Below are positions 8,088-16,079 of a DNA stretch of 63,987 nt, one piece after another. The notes beneath the pieces are model-generated. The model ran no database searches. It was given only the letters and a program-made list of their open reading frames with translations, and was not told the DNA's origin. This DNA is from JBBSHJ01 sp038253135 (GTDB lineage: Bacteria > Actinomycetota > Actinomycetes > Mycobacteriales > QHCD01): contig JBBSHJ010000005.1 of assembly GCA_038253135.1 (NCBI GenBank), positions 1-63,987 of the forward strand. The letters run 5' to 3'. Each line of letters begins with the position of its first letter. Positions within the stretch are counted from its first letter, which is position 1. The translations under genes were made by a program, and so were the position numbers.

Positions 8088-9089
8088 TCAACGCACGGTG
8101 TCGGCGGTGGTGGTGTCGCTGAGGGGACCGGCCCGGTGCAGCCGGATGTTCCCGCTGACGCTCCTTGCCTTGACATCGACCGCGCGCTCGCCGTGGATCG
8201 GGCCGGCCGCGTCGGTCGCATCGAGCTCGGACGAGAGCTCTCCTGTGAGCGTGTGGACGTCGAGGGCGACCAGCAGACCGGCCGCGACGCCGATCTCGAT
8301 GTCTCCGGAGGCGTTCTTGACCTGGACCCCGCCGCCGGCCCGCTCGATCCTGATGTTGCCGGACCCGGCGCCCATCTTGGTGTCGCCGTCGACCGTGCCC
8401 GCCTCCAGGTCACCGGATCCCGTGCTCGCTTCCAGGTTGCCACCGACACAGGTGGTGCTGATGTTCCCGCTGCCGGTGGAGAGCTTCGCCCGGCCGCCGA
8501 CCCGGCCGGCGCTGATCTCGCCGCTGCCGGTGGAGATGCTCGCGTCCGCACCGACGGTCTCGACGGCAATGTCGCCGCTGCCGGTGGAGAGCTTGGCGTT
8601 GGCGCCGACCGATTCCACGCCGATGTCCCCGCTACCGGTGCCCGCCGTGGCCTCGGTCGCCACCGCGGCGAGCCGGATGTCGCCCGAGCCGGTCTTGATG
8701 TCGGTGGTCTGGACCGTGTCCCTTGCCTCGACGTCACCGCTTCCGGTTCTCGCGGCCAGGGTCTGTATCGGGCCTTCGACCTTGACATCCCCGCTGCCGG
8801 TCTTGGCGGCGAGTGAGGACTCGCTGGGGATGGTGGCCTCGATCAGCAGGGCCGGGGAGTGGAGCCGGTGTTTGGGGCTGCGTACAACGATCTTGCTGGT
8901 GGCCGTGTTGAAGTCAACCGACGTCTGCCCGACGGCGTCGTCGGCGCGCTTTTCCAGTGCCGTGATCGTGACCCGCGCGGTCGCGATGTCTCGGCAGGTA
9001 ATGAGGATGTCGCCGTTGTCGTTCTCGACGTCGAGCGACGGCGGAGTCGGCGTGTCGAAGGTGTAGGTCTGCGAAGCGCGGTCACTCAC
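8088..9089 (-). CDS. DUF4097/DUF4098 beta-strand repeat protein
   Basis: 333 residues. After an N-terminal segment (YTFDTPTPPSLDVENDNGDI) the protein is a run of about ten repeats, each around 19-20 residues and marked by TGSGD/TGSGN followed by a V or I strand. This is the adhesin-like right-handed beta-solenoid pattern of DUF4097. There is no signal peptide or membrane segment, so it is probably cytoplasmic. It starts at GTG 9089 with AGGAGAG 5-6 nt upstream. Upstream on the same strand are a collapsed duplicate of this gene and a HicB-like regulator, a pairing I recall from other actinobacteria. The molecular role is unknown; several relatives are described only as putative adhesins. Confidence 0.8.
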   Translation of the reverse strand: MSDRASQTYTFDTPTPPSLDVENDNGDILITCRDIATARVTITALEKRADDAVGQTSVDFNTATSKIVVRSPKHRLHSPALLIEATIPSESSLAAKTGSGDVKVEGPIQTLAARTGSGDVEARDTVQTTDIKTGSGDIRLAAVATEATAGTGSGDIGVESVGANAKLSTGSGDIAVETVGADASISTGSGEISAGRVGGRAKLSTGSGNISTTCVGGNLEASTGSGDLEAGTVDGDTKMGAGSGNIRIERAGGGVQVKNASGDIEIGVAAGLLVALDVHTLTGELSSELDATDAAGPIHGERAVDVKARSVSGNIRLHRAGPLSDTTTADTVR

Positions 9090-9122
9090 GATGCTCTCCT
9101 AGGTTTGTCAGATGATTGGATG

Positions 9123-9288
9123 TCACGCGAAGAACCCGGCGGCCACCGATCGGGCCCGCAGCAGGTGGATATTCCCGCCGATGCTCCGCGCTGAATGGTG
9201 CTGACGGCCCGCCGGATGCCGGCGAGCCGGATTCTGGTGGAGGGTCGGGCGCATCGAACTGGTAGGGCTGGCAAGCACGGTCACTCAC
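9123..9288 (-). pseudogene. Collapsed duplicate of the DUF4097 gene
   Basis: The first about 15 codons from GTG 9288 (SDRACQPYQFDAPDPP) match the start of the neighbouring gene (SDRASQTYTFDTPTPP), including the AGGAGAC ribosome binding site. About 70 nt further on, in another frame, RSIGGNIHLLRA matches the neighbour's C-terminal RSVSGNIRLHRA, ending at a TGA at 9123. Everything between, some 300 residues in the intact copy, is missing. This is best read as a tandem duplicate that lost its repeats by internal deletion. Confidence 0.6.
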
Positions 9289-9321
9289 GACGTCGTCTCC
9301 TGGCATCAGGCGGATTGGCGA

Positions 9322-9780
9322 TCAGGTGCGGGCGTAGCCGCGTAGGGTGCGGCCCTGTCCGGGGGTGGAACTGCCGGCCTCGGTTGCTCGGCGGACGGCC
9401 TGGACCAGCCAGGCGTTGACCGACTGACCGTCGCGCTCCGCCCGGGTCTCGACGCGGCTCTTGAGCGAATCGGGTAGCCGCAGCGTGATCCGGCTGGTGC
9501 CGGAGTCGAGGTCGTCCGGCCCGGCCGGAGGTGCGACGTCCTCGGCGTTGACGACGATCTCCGGGTCGCGGCCGGCCAGCCGGACTTGGACCTGCACGCC
9601 GTGCACGGCCGCAGAAACCTCGGCCGCGGTCGCGGAGATGGCATCCATGAGGGCGAGCCGGGCGGCGGGATCGAGCGCCGCAGCGAGCAGGCCTCCGATC
9701 CGCTCCGCGTCCTGACCGGCGGCGGCGACCGACCGTTCCAAGTCCTGGCGCAGCGATTCGACAAAAGGCGACAGCTTCAT
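9322..9780 (-). CDS. HicB-like ribbon-helix-helix regulator
   Basis: About 152 residues from ATG 9780. The N-terminal 100 residues are alpha-helical with one beta segment (VQVQVRLAGRDPEIVVNAEDV). The C-terminal part, from ITLRLPDSLKSRVETRAERDGQSVNAWLVQAVRRA, is a typical CopG/Arc/HicB ribbon-helix-helix: a short DNA-contacting strand followed by two helices. No HicA toxin is adjacent. The gene sits directly upstream of the DUF4097 remnant and the intact DUF4097 gene on the same strand, so it is probably their regulator. Its own promoter carries tgacgtc-type repeats that overlap the -10, compatible with autorepression. Confidence 0.7.
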   Translation of the reverse strand: MKLSPFVESLRQDLERSVAAAGQDAERIGGLLAAALDPAARLALMDAISATAAEVSAAVHGVQVQVRLAGRDPEIVVNAEDVAPPAGPDDLDSGTSRITLRLPDSLKSRVETRAERDGQSVNAWLVQAVRRATEAGSSTPGQGRTLRGYART

Positions 9781-9816
9781 GACGTCACTATGACGTCGCG
9801 AAGATGTCATTGTCAA
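9778..9816 (-). promoter_or_regulatory. Leaderless promoter and repeat operator of the HicB-like gene
   Basis: On the minus strand TTGACA (9811-9816), an 18-nt spacer and CATAGT (9787-9792) lie 6 nt before ATG 9780, so the transcript should begin at the ATG. The plus strand shows atgacgtc at 9778-9785 and again at 9789-9796, 11 nt apart, with a related atgtca at 9804-9809; the first copy is part of the palindrome tgacgtca. The repeats sit on and around the -10, as expected for an autoregulatory operator. Confidence 0.5.
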
Positions 9817-9850
9817 TGCCCGAGGGGAGAGTCGGCGGGCCGGCCGCCGG

Positions 9851-9856
9851 TAAGGT
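9851..9856 (+). promoter_or_regulatory. -10 element of a probable leaderless promoter (thyX)
   Basis: TAAGGT, then 7 nt, then GTG 9864. There is no upstream purine run suited to ribosome binding in those 7 nt. Confidence 0.4.
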
Positions 9857-9863
9857 CCGCAGG

Positions 9864-10622
9864 GTGACCGACCCCGAGATCGCCGCCCTGTCGGTGCGGG
9901 TGATCGCGCAGACACACTTCAGCCCGCCGGCCGACGTGCCGTGGGAGACCGACGCCGACGGCGGCCAGGCGCTCGCCGAATTCGCCGGCCGCGCGTGCTA
10001 CCAGTCGTGGGCCAAGCCCAACCCGTCGACCGCCACCAACGCCGGCTACCTCCGGCACATCCTCGAGGTGGGCCACCTCTCGGTGCTCGAGCACGGCGTG
10101 GTGACGATGTACCTCACCGGCGTGTCGCGGTCGATGACACACGAGCTGATCCGGCACCGGCACTTCTCCTACAGCCAGCTCTCCCAGCGGTACGTGCCCG
10201 AGCGCGATGCCGCCATGGTCGAGCCTGCCGTGATCGCGGCGGACCCCGAGCTGCACGCGACGTTCGTGGCCGCGGCGGCGGCCGCCGTCACGGCGTACAC
10301 CGAGCTCCTCGCCGGCCTGCAGCGACGGTTCGCCGACGTGGGCACCGCCACCCTCCGGCGCAAGCAGGCCCGCCAGGCGGCGCGGACGGTCCTGCCGAAC
10401 GCCTCCGAGACCCGCATCGTCGTGACCGGTAACTACCGGGCGTGGCGGCACTTCATCGGGATGCGGGCCTCCGAGCACGCCGACGTGGAGATCCGCGGGT
10501 GCGCGGTCGCCTGCCTGCGCGAGCTGCAGCGGGTCGCGGGCAACGTCTTCGCCGATTTCGAGATCACCACGCTGCCGGACAGCACCGAGATCGCGAGCAG
10601 CCCGCTGGTGACAGAGGGCTGA
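9864..10622 (+). CDS. thyX: Flavin-dependent thymidylate synthase ThyX
   Basis: About 252 residues. The ThyX signature R-H-R-x7-S is present as RHRHFSYSQLSQRY, followed by the C-terminal ARTVLPNASETRIVVTGNYRAWRHFIGMR region and a conserved HADVEIR. The enzyme makes dTMP from dUMP using methylene-tetrahydrofolate, FAD and NADPH. GTG 9864 is chosen as start because a TAAGGT hexamer ends 7 nt upstream and because VTDPEIAALSVRVIAQT matches the family N-terminus; the earlier ATG at 9804 lies within the divergent promoter region. thyX-dapA-rnj is a conserved actinobacterial order. Confidence 0.93.
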   Translation: MTDPEIAALSVRVIAQTHFSPPADVPWETDADGGQALAEFAGRACYQSWAKPNPSTATNAGYLRHILEVGHLSVLEHGVVTMYLTGVSRSMTHELIRHRHFSYSQLSQRYVPERDAAMVEPAVIAADPELHATFVAAAAAAVTAYTELLAGLQRRFADVGTATLRRKQARQAARTVLPNASETRIVVTGNYRAWRHFIGMRASEHADVEIRGCAVACLRELQRVAGNVFADFEITTLPDSTEIASSPLVTEG

Positions 10623-10815
10623 GGACGGTAACGGGCGCCGATCGGGCTGGCCGAGAGCGGACGCAGGCAACCGCAAATCTCAGGTTGAGTGCGCCGCTTC
10701 AGACAACGATGTCCGGTTAGTCCCGTATCGAGCGGCGCAGGTCCTGCGGCACGGTCCCCGAATGTTGCCGGAGAGGTTGCGCTCTCACCAGAAAGTCGTG
10801 GCATACTTGTCCGCG

Positions 10816-10861
10816 AGGCCCCGCGACGTTCTGGACCCCCGACTGGCGCGTCGTGGGGCCT
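10816..10861 (+). promoter_or_regulatory. Stem-loop in the thyX-dapA interval
   Basis: Arms aggccccgcgacg (10816-10828) and cgtcgtggggcct (10849-10861) pair over 13 bp with one G-U, around a 20-nt loop. There is no T-run after it. It could end the thyX transcript or be a structural element. If dapA is leaderless, as its -10 suggests, it is not part of the dapA mRNA. Confidence 0.35.
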
Positions 10862-10882
10862 CTCCATGTCCGCACCAAGCTT

Positions 10883-10942
10883 CTGCACACCGCGCATCTG
10901 CACCCCGCGCATCTGCACCCCGCGCATCTGCACCCCGCGCAC
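10883..10942 (+). repeat. Four tandem copies of a 15-bp unit upstream of dapA
   Basis: Unit ctgcaccccgcgcat; the first copy has one change (acac for accc) and the last ends in c. The array ends 17 nt before the dapA -10 (10960-10965), so the last copy covers the expected -35 region. The surrounding 10623-10971 interval holds no gene that I can support. Confidence 0.7.
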
Positions 10943-10959
10943 CGGCCAGAGCCAACCGG

Positions 10960-10965
10960 TAGCGT
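10960..10965 (+). promoter_or_regulatory. -10 element of a probable leaderless promoter (dapA)
   Basis: TAGCGT, then 6 nt, then ATG 10972. The 15-bp tandem repeats end 17 nt upstream. Confidence 0.4.
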
Positions 10966-10971
10966 TGGCGC

Positions 10972-11901
10972 ATGCGAACCGACCGGCCACCTTTCGGCCG
11001 TAATCTGACGGCGATGGTCACGCCCTTCACCGATGACGGGCGACTCGATCTGGACTCGGCCGCCAAGCTCGCGACGCACCTCGTACAGGTCGGCCGGAAC
11101 GACGGCCTGGTCCTGAGCGGCACGACGGGCGAGTCGCCGACGACGACCGACAAGGAGAAGGCCGCGCTGATCGGTGCGGTGAAGGACGCGATCGCCGGCC
11201 GCGCCGTCGTCGTCGCCGGTGTCGGCACCAATGACACCGAGCACAGCCTGCACCTTGCCCGCGCGGCGGCGGGCGCCGGTGCCGACGGGCTGCTCGTGGT
11301 GACGCCCTACTACTCCAAGCCCACGCAGGCCGGCATCATCGCGCACACCCGCAAGGTCGCCGATTCCACCGACCTGCCGGTGATGCTCTACGACATCCCC
11401 GGTCGGACCGGCACGCCGCTGGCGACAGAGACGCTGTGCGCGCTGGCGGAGCATCCTCGGATCGTCGCCGTCAAGGACGCCAAGGGCGATCTGCTCTCGG
11501 GCAGCGAGGTCATGACCCGCTCCGGCTTGCGGTACTACAGCGGCGATGACCCGCTGAACCTTGCCTGGCTGTGCCACGGCGCGCAGGGTGTGGTCAGCGT
11601 CGTCGGGCACGTGCTCGGGTCGTCGTACGCCGACATGATCGCGGCCGTCGACGCCGGCGACCTGCCCGCCGCGCAAGCCGTGTACCGACGGCTCATCCCG
11701 GCCGTGCGCACGATCATGTCGCCCGTGAGCCAGGGCGCGATCCGGGCCAAGGCGGCCGTGCACGCGATGGGCCTCATCGCGTCCCGGACCATGCGGCTGC
11801 CGCTGCTCGCGGCCACCGACGACGAGGTGGTCGAGATCAAGGCGGCCATCGGCGCGGCCGAGCGCCCCCCGTCCCGCGGCGACGGCGGGCCGGCGGCATG
11901 A
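10972..11901 (+). CDS. dapA: 4-hydroxy-tetrahydrodipicolinate synthase
   Basis: 309 residues. DapA signatures: LSGTTGESPTT near residue 45, the YYSKPTQ-x-G loop with catalytic Tyr, LYDIPGRTG, and the Schiff-base Lys in RIVAVKDAKGD near residue 166. It condenses pyruvate with aspartate semialdehyde, the first committed step of lysine/diaminopimelate synthesis in the cytosol. Its stop overlaps the start of rnj (ATGA), so the two are translationally coupled. Confidence 0.94.
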   Translation: MRTDRPPFGRNLTAMVTPFTDDGRLDLDSAAKLATHLVQVGRNDGLVLSGTTGESPTTTDKEKAALIGAVKDAIAGRAVVVAGVGTNDTEHSLHLARAAAGAGADGLLVVTPYYSKPTQAGIIAHTRKVADSTDLPVMLYDIPGRTGTPLATETLCALAEHPRIVAVKDAKGDLLSGSEVMTRSGLRYYSGDDPLNLAWLCHGAQGVVSVVGHVLGSSYADMIAAVDAGDLPAAQAVYRRLIPAVRTIMSPVSQGAIRAKAAVHAMGLIASRTMRLPLLAATDDEVVEIKAAIGAAERPPSRGDGGPAA

Positions 11902-13586
11902 GCAACGCCGCGGGCGTCGACCGCTCGCCGAAGCCCCTTCTCGCCAACGGTTTGCGGATCATCCCGCTCGGTGGCGTCGGCGAGATCGGCCGCAACATGA
12001 CGGTCTTCGAGTACGACGGCAAGCTGCTGATCGTGGACTGTGGGGTCCTCTTCCCGGAGGAGGATCAGCCCGGCGTCGACCTCATCCTGCCCGACTTCTC
12101 CTACCTGCGGGGCCGCGCCGACGACATCGTGGGCGTCGTACTCACGCACGGGCACGAGGACCACATCGGCGGGCTGCCCTACCTGCTGCGCGAGCACCAG
12201 GGATTGCCGCTGATCGGGTCGACCTTCACCCTGGCGCTGGTCGAGGCGAAGCTGCGGGAGCACCGGATCAAGCCCTACACGCTGCCGGTCGCCGAGGGCC
12301 GCCGCGAGACGCTCGGGCCGTTCGAGTGCGAGTTCTTCGCGGTCAACCACTCGATCCCCGACGCGCTCGCCGTGGCCATCCGCACCGGAGCCGGCCTCGT
12401 CCTGCACACCGGCGACTTCAAGATGGACCAGCTGCCGCTGGACGGGCGGCTGACCGATCTCGGCGGTTTCGCGCGCCTCGGGTCGGAGGGCGTCGACCTG
12501 TTGATGTCCGACTCGACCAACGCCGAGGTGCCGGGTTTCGTCACGTCCGAGCGCCGGATCGGCCCGGTCCTCGACCAGGTCGTGCGGGATGCCAAGAGCA
12601 AGGTCGTCGTCGCCTGCTTCTCCTCGCACGTGCACCGCGTGCAGCAGGTGCTCGATGCGGCGCAACGGCACGGCCGCAAGGTGGCCTTCGTCGGCCGGTC
12701 GATGGTGCGCAACATGGGCGTCGCCCGCGACCTCGGACTGCTGACGATCCCCGACCGGCTGCTGGTCAGCATGGACGTCATCACATCACTTCCGCCGCGT
12801 GAGGTCGTGCTGATCTCCACCGGTTCGCAGGGTGAGCCGCTCTCGGCCCTCGCCCGGATGGCCAACCGGGAGCATCACCAGGTCCGGATCGAGGCCGATG
12901 ACACCGTCATCCTCGCCTCGAGCCTCGTGCCGGGGAACGAGTCGGCCGTCTACAAGGTGATCAACGGCCTGGCGCGGTACGGCGCGACGGTGGTCCACAA
13001 GGAAGTCGCGATGGTGCACGTCTCCGGGCACTCGCCGGCCGGTGAGCTGCTCTACGTGCTCAACGCGACCCGCCCGAGCAACATGATGCCCGTGCACGGC
13101 GAGTGGCGGCACCTGCGCGCGCACGGCAAGCTCGCCGAGGCGACCGGCGTACCGGCCGAACGCGTCGTGCTGGCCGAGGACGGGTTCGTCATCGACCTCG
13201 TCGACGGCATCGCCAGCATCGCCGGCAAGGTCGACTGCGGGTTCGTCTACGTCGACGGGCTCGAGGTCGGCGACGTCGGCGAGTCGACGCTGCGCGACCG
13301 GCGCATCCTCGGTGACGACGGCTTCATCGCCATCACCGTCGCGATCGACTCGGTGACCGGCAAGGTCACCGGCGAGCCGCACGTGTCCGGGCGCGGCTTC
13401 TCCGACGAGCCGGACGCGTTCGAGCCGGTGCTGCCGCTGATCGAGGCCGAGCTGGCCCGGGCCACGGCCGAGGGCGTCAGCAGCAACCACCAGCTGGCCC
13501 AGCAGGTACGCCGGGTGGTCGGCAAGTGGGTCGCCGACACCTACCGGCGCCGGCCGATGATCGTGCCGACCGTCATCTCGGTCTGA
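11898..13586 (+). CDS. rnj: Ribonuclease J
   Basis: 562 residues from ATG 11898, which overlaps the dapA stop as ATGA. The metallo-beta-lactamase motif HGHEDHIGG is intact, as are the later His/Asp ligands (LHTGDFKMD), the beta-CASP segment (SDSTNAEVPG, FSSHVHRVQQVLDAA) and a C-terminal domain ending in RRRPMIVPTVISV. RNase J has 5'-3' exo- and endonuclease activity in RNA decay and rRNA maturation. A common start error is to extend it upstream into dapA. Confidence 0.94.
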   Translation: MSNAAGVDRSPKPLLANGLRIIPLGGVGEIGRNMTVFEYDGKLLIVDCGVLFPEEDQPGVDLILPDFSYLRGRADDIVGVVLTHGHEDHIGGLPYLLREHQGLPLIGSTFTLALVEAKLREHRIKPYTLPVAEGRRETLGPFECEFFAVNHSIPDALAVAIRTGAGLVLHTGDFKMDQLPLDGRLTDLGGFARLGSEGVDLLMSDSTNAEVPGFVTSERRIGPVLDQVVRDAKSKVVVACFSSHVHRVQQVLDAAQRHGRKVAFVGRSMVRNMGVARDLGLLTIPDRLLVSMDVITSLPPREVVLISTGSQGEPLSALARMANREHHQVRIEADDTVILASSLVPGNESAVYKVINGLARYGATVVHKEVAMVHVSGHSPAGELLYVLNATRPSNMMPVHGEWRHLRAHGKLAEATGVPAERVVLAEDGFVIDLVDGIASIAGKVDCGFVYVDGLEVGDVGESTLRDRRILGDDGFIAITVAIDSVTGKVTGEPHVSGRGFSDEPDAFEPVLPLIEAELARATAEGVSSNHQLAQQVRRVVGKWVADTYRRRPMIVPTVISV

Positions 13587-13594
13587 CCCGGGCG

Positions 13595-13981
13595 TCACCG
13601 CGTTGCTAGGACGTCGACCAGCCCGCGCGCGGCCCGTCCCGGCCCGGCGTGCGTGGTGAGCAGCTGGGCGCCGAGGGTCTCCGCGTGGGCGATGTAGCAG
13701 CCGTCGTAGCCGCCGCAGCGGTCCCGCAGCCACCAGGCCCGACGGCGTAACGCGACGTGGCGATGGCGGACGAGGGCGAGCTCGCCGAGCTCATCGACGG
13801 CACGTGCGCCCGCCTCGACCGCCAGCCACCCGCACAGCGCCGACAGACGGACTACGGCTATGACCTCGGGATCGATCAGCTCGGGCGCGTGCGCCTCGTT
13901 GACCGTGCCCGGTACCTGCGCGATGCCGCTGGCCCGGTCCGTGCCGAGAAGGAGGTTCACCGCCGCCGAGGCATCGAGCAC
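13595..13981 (-). CDS. vapC: VapC-type PIN domain toxin
   Basis: 128 residues from GTG 13981. The PIN pattern is visible: LDASAAVNLLL with the first Asp, an acidic PELIDPEVIAVVRL helix, and GGYDGCYIAHAETLGAQLLTTH with the third acidic site. PIN toxins are Mg-dependent ribonucleases; many VapCs cut tRNA or rRNA. It starts 13 nt after the VapB stop, and both follow guaB1 on the minus strand. It is convergent with rnj, whose stop lies 8 nt away. The target RNA cannot be predicted. Confidence 0.82.
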   Translation of the reverse strand: MLDASAAVNLLLGTDRASGIAQVPGTVNEAHAPELIDPEVIAVVRLSALCGWLAVEAGARAVDELGELALVRHRHVALRRRAWWLRDRCGGYDGCYIAHAETLGAQLLTTHAGPGRAARGLVDVLATR

Positions 13982-13994
13982 TATCTCCGCGGCG

Positions 13995-14225
13995 TCAGTT
14001 GGCGGCCCGCTCGCGGGCGAGCGCGTCCGCGCAAGACTCGGGCACCTCCGTCACGGGCCGACCGGACAGGCGGGCGAGCATCTCGGACATGGTCGGGCGC
14101 CGGGCGACCTCGACGATCTCGGCGCGGACCAGCTCCGAGAGCGAACGACGCTGCTCACGAGCGCGGACCGTCTGGCGCTGGTGAACGTCGTCGGGGACGT
14201 CGCGAACCTGGATCGCCTTGGCCAT
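13995..14225 (-). CDS. vapB: VapB-type antitoxin (FitA-like ribbon-helix-helix)
   Basis: 76 residues. The start AKAIQVRDVPDDVHQRQTVRA is the FitA/VapB ribbon-helix-helix: a DNA-binding strand with IQVRDVP, then two helices. The C-terminal tail (SEMLARLSGRPVTEVPESCADALARERA) is the part that normally wraps the toxin. ATG 14225 lies only 2 nt beyond the stop of guaB1, so the pair may be cotranscribed with guaB1, unusual for a toxin-antitoxin pair that normally has its own autoregulated promoter. Confidence 0.8.
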   Translation of the reverse strand: MAKAIQVRDVPDDVHQRQTVRAREQRRSLSELVRAEIVEVARRPTMSEMLARLSGRPVTEVPESCADALARERAAN

Positions 14226-14227
14226 GA

Positions 14228-15664
14228 TCACCAGCCGGCCGGCAGCGGGCGGCCCTCGGCGAAGCCGGCGCTGGACTGGATGCCGATGACTGCGCGCTCG
14301 GTGAATGCCGGCAGCGTCCGCGCGCCGGCATAGGTGCAGGCACTGCGCACGCCGGCGCAGATCAAATCCAGCAGGTCCTCGACGCCCGGGTGGGCCGGGT
14401 CGAGATACATCCGGGAGGTCGATATCCCCTCCTCGAACAGCCCCTTGCGGGCCCGGTCGTACTCGTCGTCCGCGCGGGTCCTCGCGGCGACCGCCCGCTT
14501 GCTCGCCATGCCGAACGATTCCTTGTACGGCCGGCCCGACTCGTCGTGGTTCAGGTCGCCGGGGGACTCGTGCGTGCCGGCGAACCACGAGCCGATCATC
14601 ACGTTGGCGGCGCCGGCGGCGAGCGCCAGCGCGACATCGCGGGGATGCCGGATGCCGCCATCGGCCCAGACATGGGCCCCGAGATCGGCGGCGGCCTGCG
14701 CGCAGTCGACGATCGCCGAGAATTGCGGCCGGCCGACGCCGGTCATCATCCGCGTCGTACACATGGCCCCCGGGCCGACGCCGACCTTGACGATGTCGGC
14801 GCCAGCGGCGATCAGGTCGCGGGTGCCCTCGCGGGACACCACATTCCCGGCGGCGACCGGGACCGGGGGGTCGCTCGCGCGGACCGCCCTCAGCCCGTCG
14901 AGCATCTTGTCCTGGTGCCCGTGCGCGGTGTCGAGGACGAGCAGGTCGGCACCGGCGCCGATCAGGGCCGCGGCCTTCGCGGCGACGTCGCCGTTGACGC
15001 CGATCGCGGCCGCGACGCGGAGGTGATCGCGCGCATCGACGGCCGGCGCGTAGAGCGAGGCCCGCAGCGCGCCGCCGCGGGTGAGTACGCCGACCAGCCG
15101 GCCGGCGCCATCGACGGCGAGCGCGAGGGGACGGTGGGCCGCGCTCATCTGCTCGAACGCGGCGCGCGGATCGACGTCGGTCGGGACCAGCAGCGGCTTC
15201 TCGACCAGCAGCGCGCCGAGCCGGGTGAACCGGTCGATGCCGGCGCAGTCGGCCTCGGTCAGCACGCCGAGCGGGAGCCCCTCACGGACCACGACGACCG
15301 CTCCGTGCGCCCGCTTGGGCAGCAGGCTGACCGCATCGGCGACGGCGGCATCGGGTCCCAGGGTCAGTGCCGTGTCCACGACGTGGTGCCGCGACTTGAC
15401 GAACGACACCGTCTCGGCCACCGCCTCAACCGGCACGTCCTGGGGGAGTACGACGATCCCGCCGCGGCGAGCAACGGTCTCGGCCATCCGGCGGCCGGCG
15501 ACGGCGGTCATGTTCGCCACGACGATCGGGATCGTCGTACCGGATCCGTCCGTCGTCGCCAGGTCGACGTCGAACCGTGACGCAACGCCCGAGTGCCGCG
15601 GCATCAGGAAGACGTCGTCGTAGGTCAGGTCATGGGTCGGCCGGTTGCCGTCAAGGAAGTGCAC
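14228..15664 (-). CDS. guaB1: GuaB1 family IMPDH/GMP reductase-like enzyme with CBS domains
   Basis: About 478 residues from GTG 15664 (VHFLDGNRPTHDLTYDDVFLMPRHS). A TIM barrel interrupted by a CBS pair (about residues 95-205: TEADCAGIDRF, LTRGGALRASL), with the catalytic loop GPGAMCTTRMMTGVG holding the active-site Cys, and a C-terminal MYLDPAHPGVEDLLDLICAGVRSACTYAG segment. In mycobacteria GuaB1 has been shown to be a CBS-containing GMP reductase (GMP to IMP) rather than an IMP dehydrogenase; by family the same is likely here. CBS domains usually bind adenine or guanine nucleotides. Confidence 0.85.
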   Translation of the reverse strand: MHFLDGNRPTHDLTYDDVFLMPRHSGVASRFDVDLATTDGSGTTIPIVVANMTAVAGRRMAETVARRGGIVVLPQDVPVEAVAETVSFVKSRHHVVDTALTLGPDAAVADAVSLLPKRAHGAVVVVREGLPLGVLTEADCAGIDRFTRLGALLVEKPLLVPTDVDPRAAFEQMSAAHRPLALAVDGAGRLVGVLTRGGALRASLYAPAVDARDHLRVAAAIGVNGDVAAKAAALIGAGADLLVLDTAHGHQDKMLDGLRAVRASDPPVPVAAGNVVSREGTRDLIAAGADIVKVGVGPGAMCTTRMMTGVGRPQFSAIVDCAQAAADLGAHVWADGGIRHPRDVALALAAGAANVMIGSWFAGTHESPGDLNHDESGRPYKESFGMASKRAVAARTRADDEYDRARKGLFEEGISTSRMYLDPAHPGVEDLLDLICAGVRSACTYAGARTLPAFTERAVIGIQSSAGFAEGRPLPAGW

Positions 15665-15683
15665 AGCATCGATTCTGCGCGTG

Positions 15684-16079
15684 TCACCAATCGGGGTCGC
15701 GGTCGACTCGCTTCTGCCCGGCCGCGATGCCGGCAACGACACCGACGATCACCGTCAGGATCGCGGCCAGAAACCCGCCGGCGCCGAGCAGGAGTCCGGC
15801 GACGCCCGAGGTCGCGCCGACGATCAGGCCAACCGTTCCGGCGTCTCTCGGCGCCTTGATGGTGCCGGCGACCGCGTAGGCGCCGCCAGCGGTGGCGCCG
15901 AGCGCGAGGAGCACCGACAGGGGCCACCAGAAGCCGTGGACGAACGGGATCAGCGCGGACAGCACATCGTCGGAGAGCTGCGCCGCGACGCCGACACCGA
16001 CGGCGACCTGCATGGTCGTCTTGCTCGGTTTCGTCCTGTGCGGTGGGGCTGGCTTGGTCTGCGGCTCGATGAACGTCAT
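15684..16079 (-). CDS. Small integral membrane protein
   Basis: About 131 residues from ATG 16079. A proline/lysine-rich cytoplasmic start is followed by four hydrophobic segments: VAVGVGVAAQLSDDVLSAL, WWPLSVLLALGATAGGAYAV, GTVGLIVGATSGVAGLLLGAG and FLAAILTVIVGVVAGIAAG, then a charged tail KRVDRDPDW. No family was recognised. It lies between serA and guaB1, 19 nt before guaB1, on the same strand, and could be in one transcript with guaB1. Confidence 0.55.
   Translation of the reverse strand: MTFIEPQTKPAPPHRTKPSKTTMQVAVGVGVAAQLSDDVLSALIPFVHGFWWPLSVLLALGATAGGAYAVAGTIKAPRDAGTVGLIVGATSGVAGLLLGAGGFLAAILTVIVGVVAGIAAGQKRVDRDPDW

Noticed and set aside
10883..10942. Possible CRISPR-like array
   Set aside because: Contiguous 15-bp tandem units with no spacers and no cas genes.
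10816..10971. Lysine riboswitch or attenuator for dapA
   Set aside because: The -10 6 nt from the ATG implies the mRNA starts at the ATG; the fold does not resemble the lysine riboswitch.
11571..11897. RNase J extended upstream to 11571
   Set aside because: That part is an out-of-frame reading of dapA; the ATGA overlap at 11898 gives a normal RNase J length.
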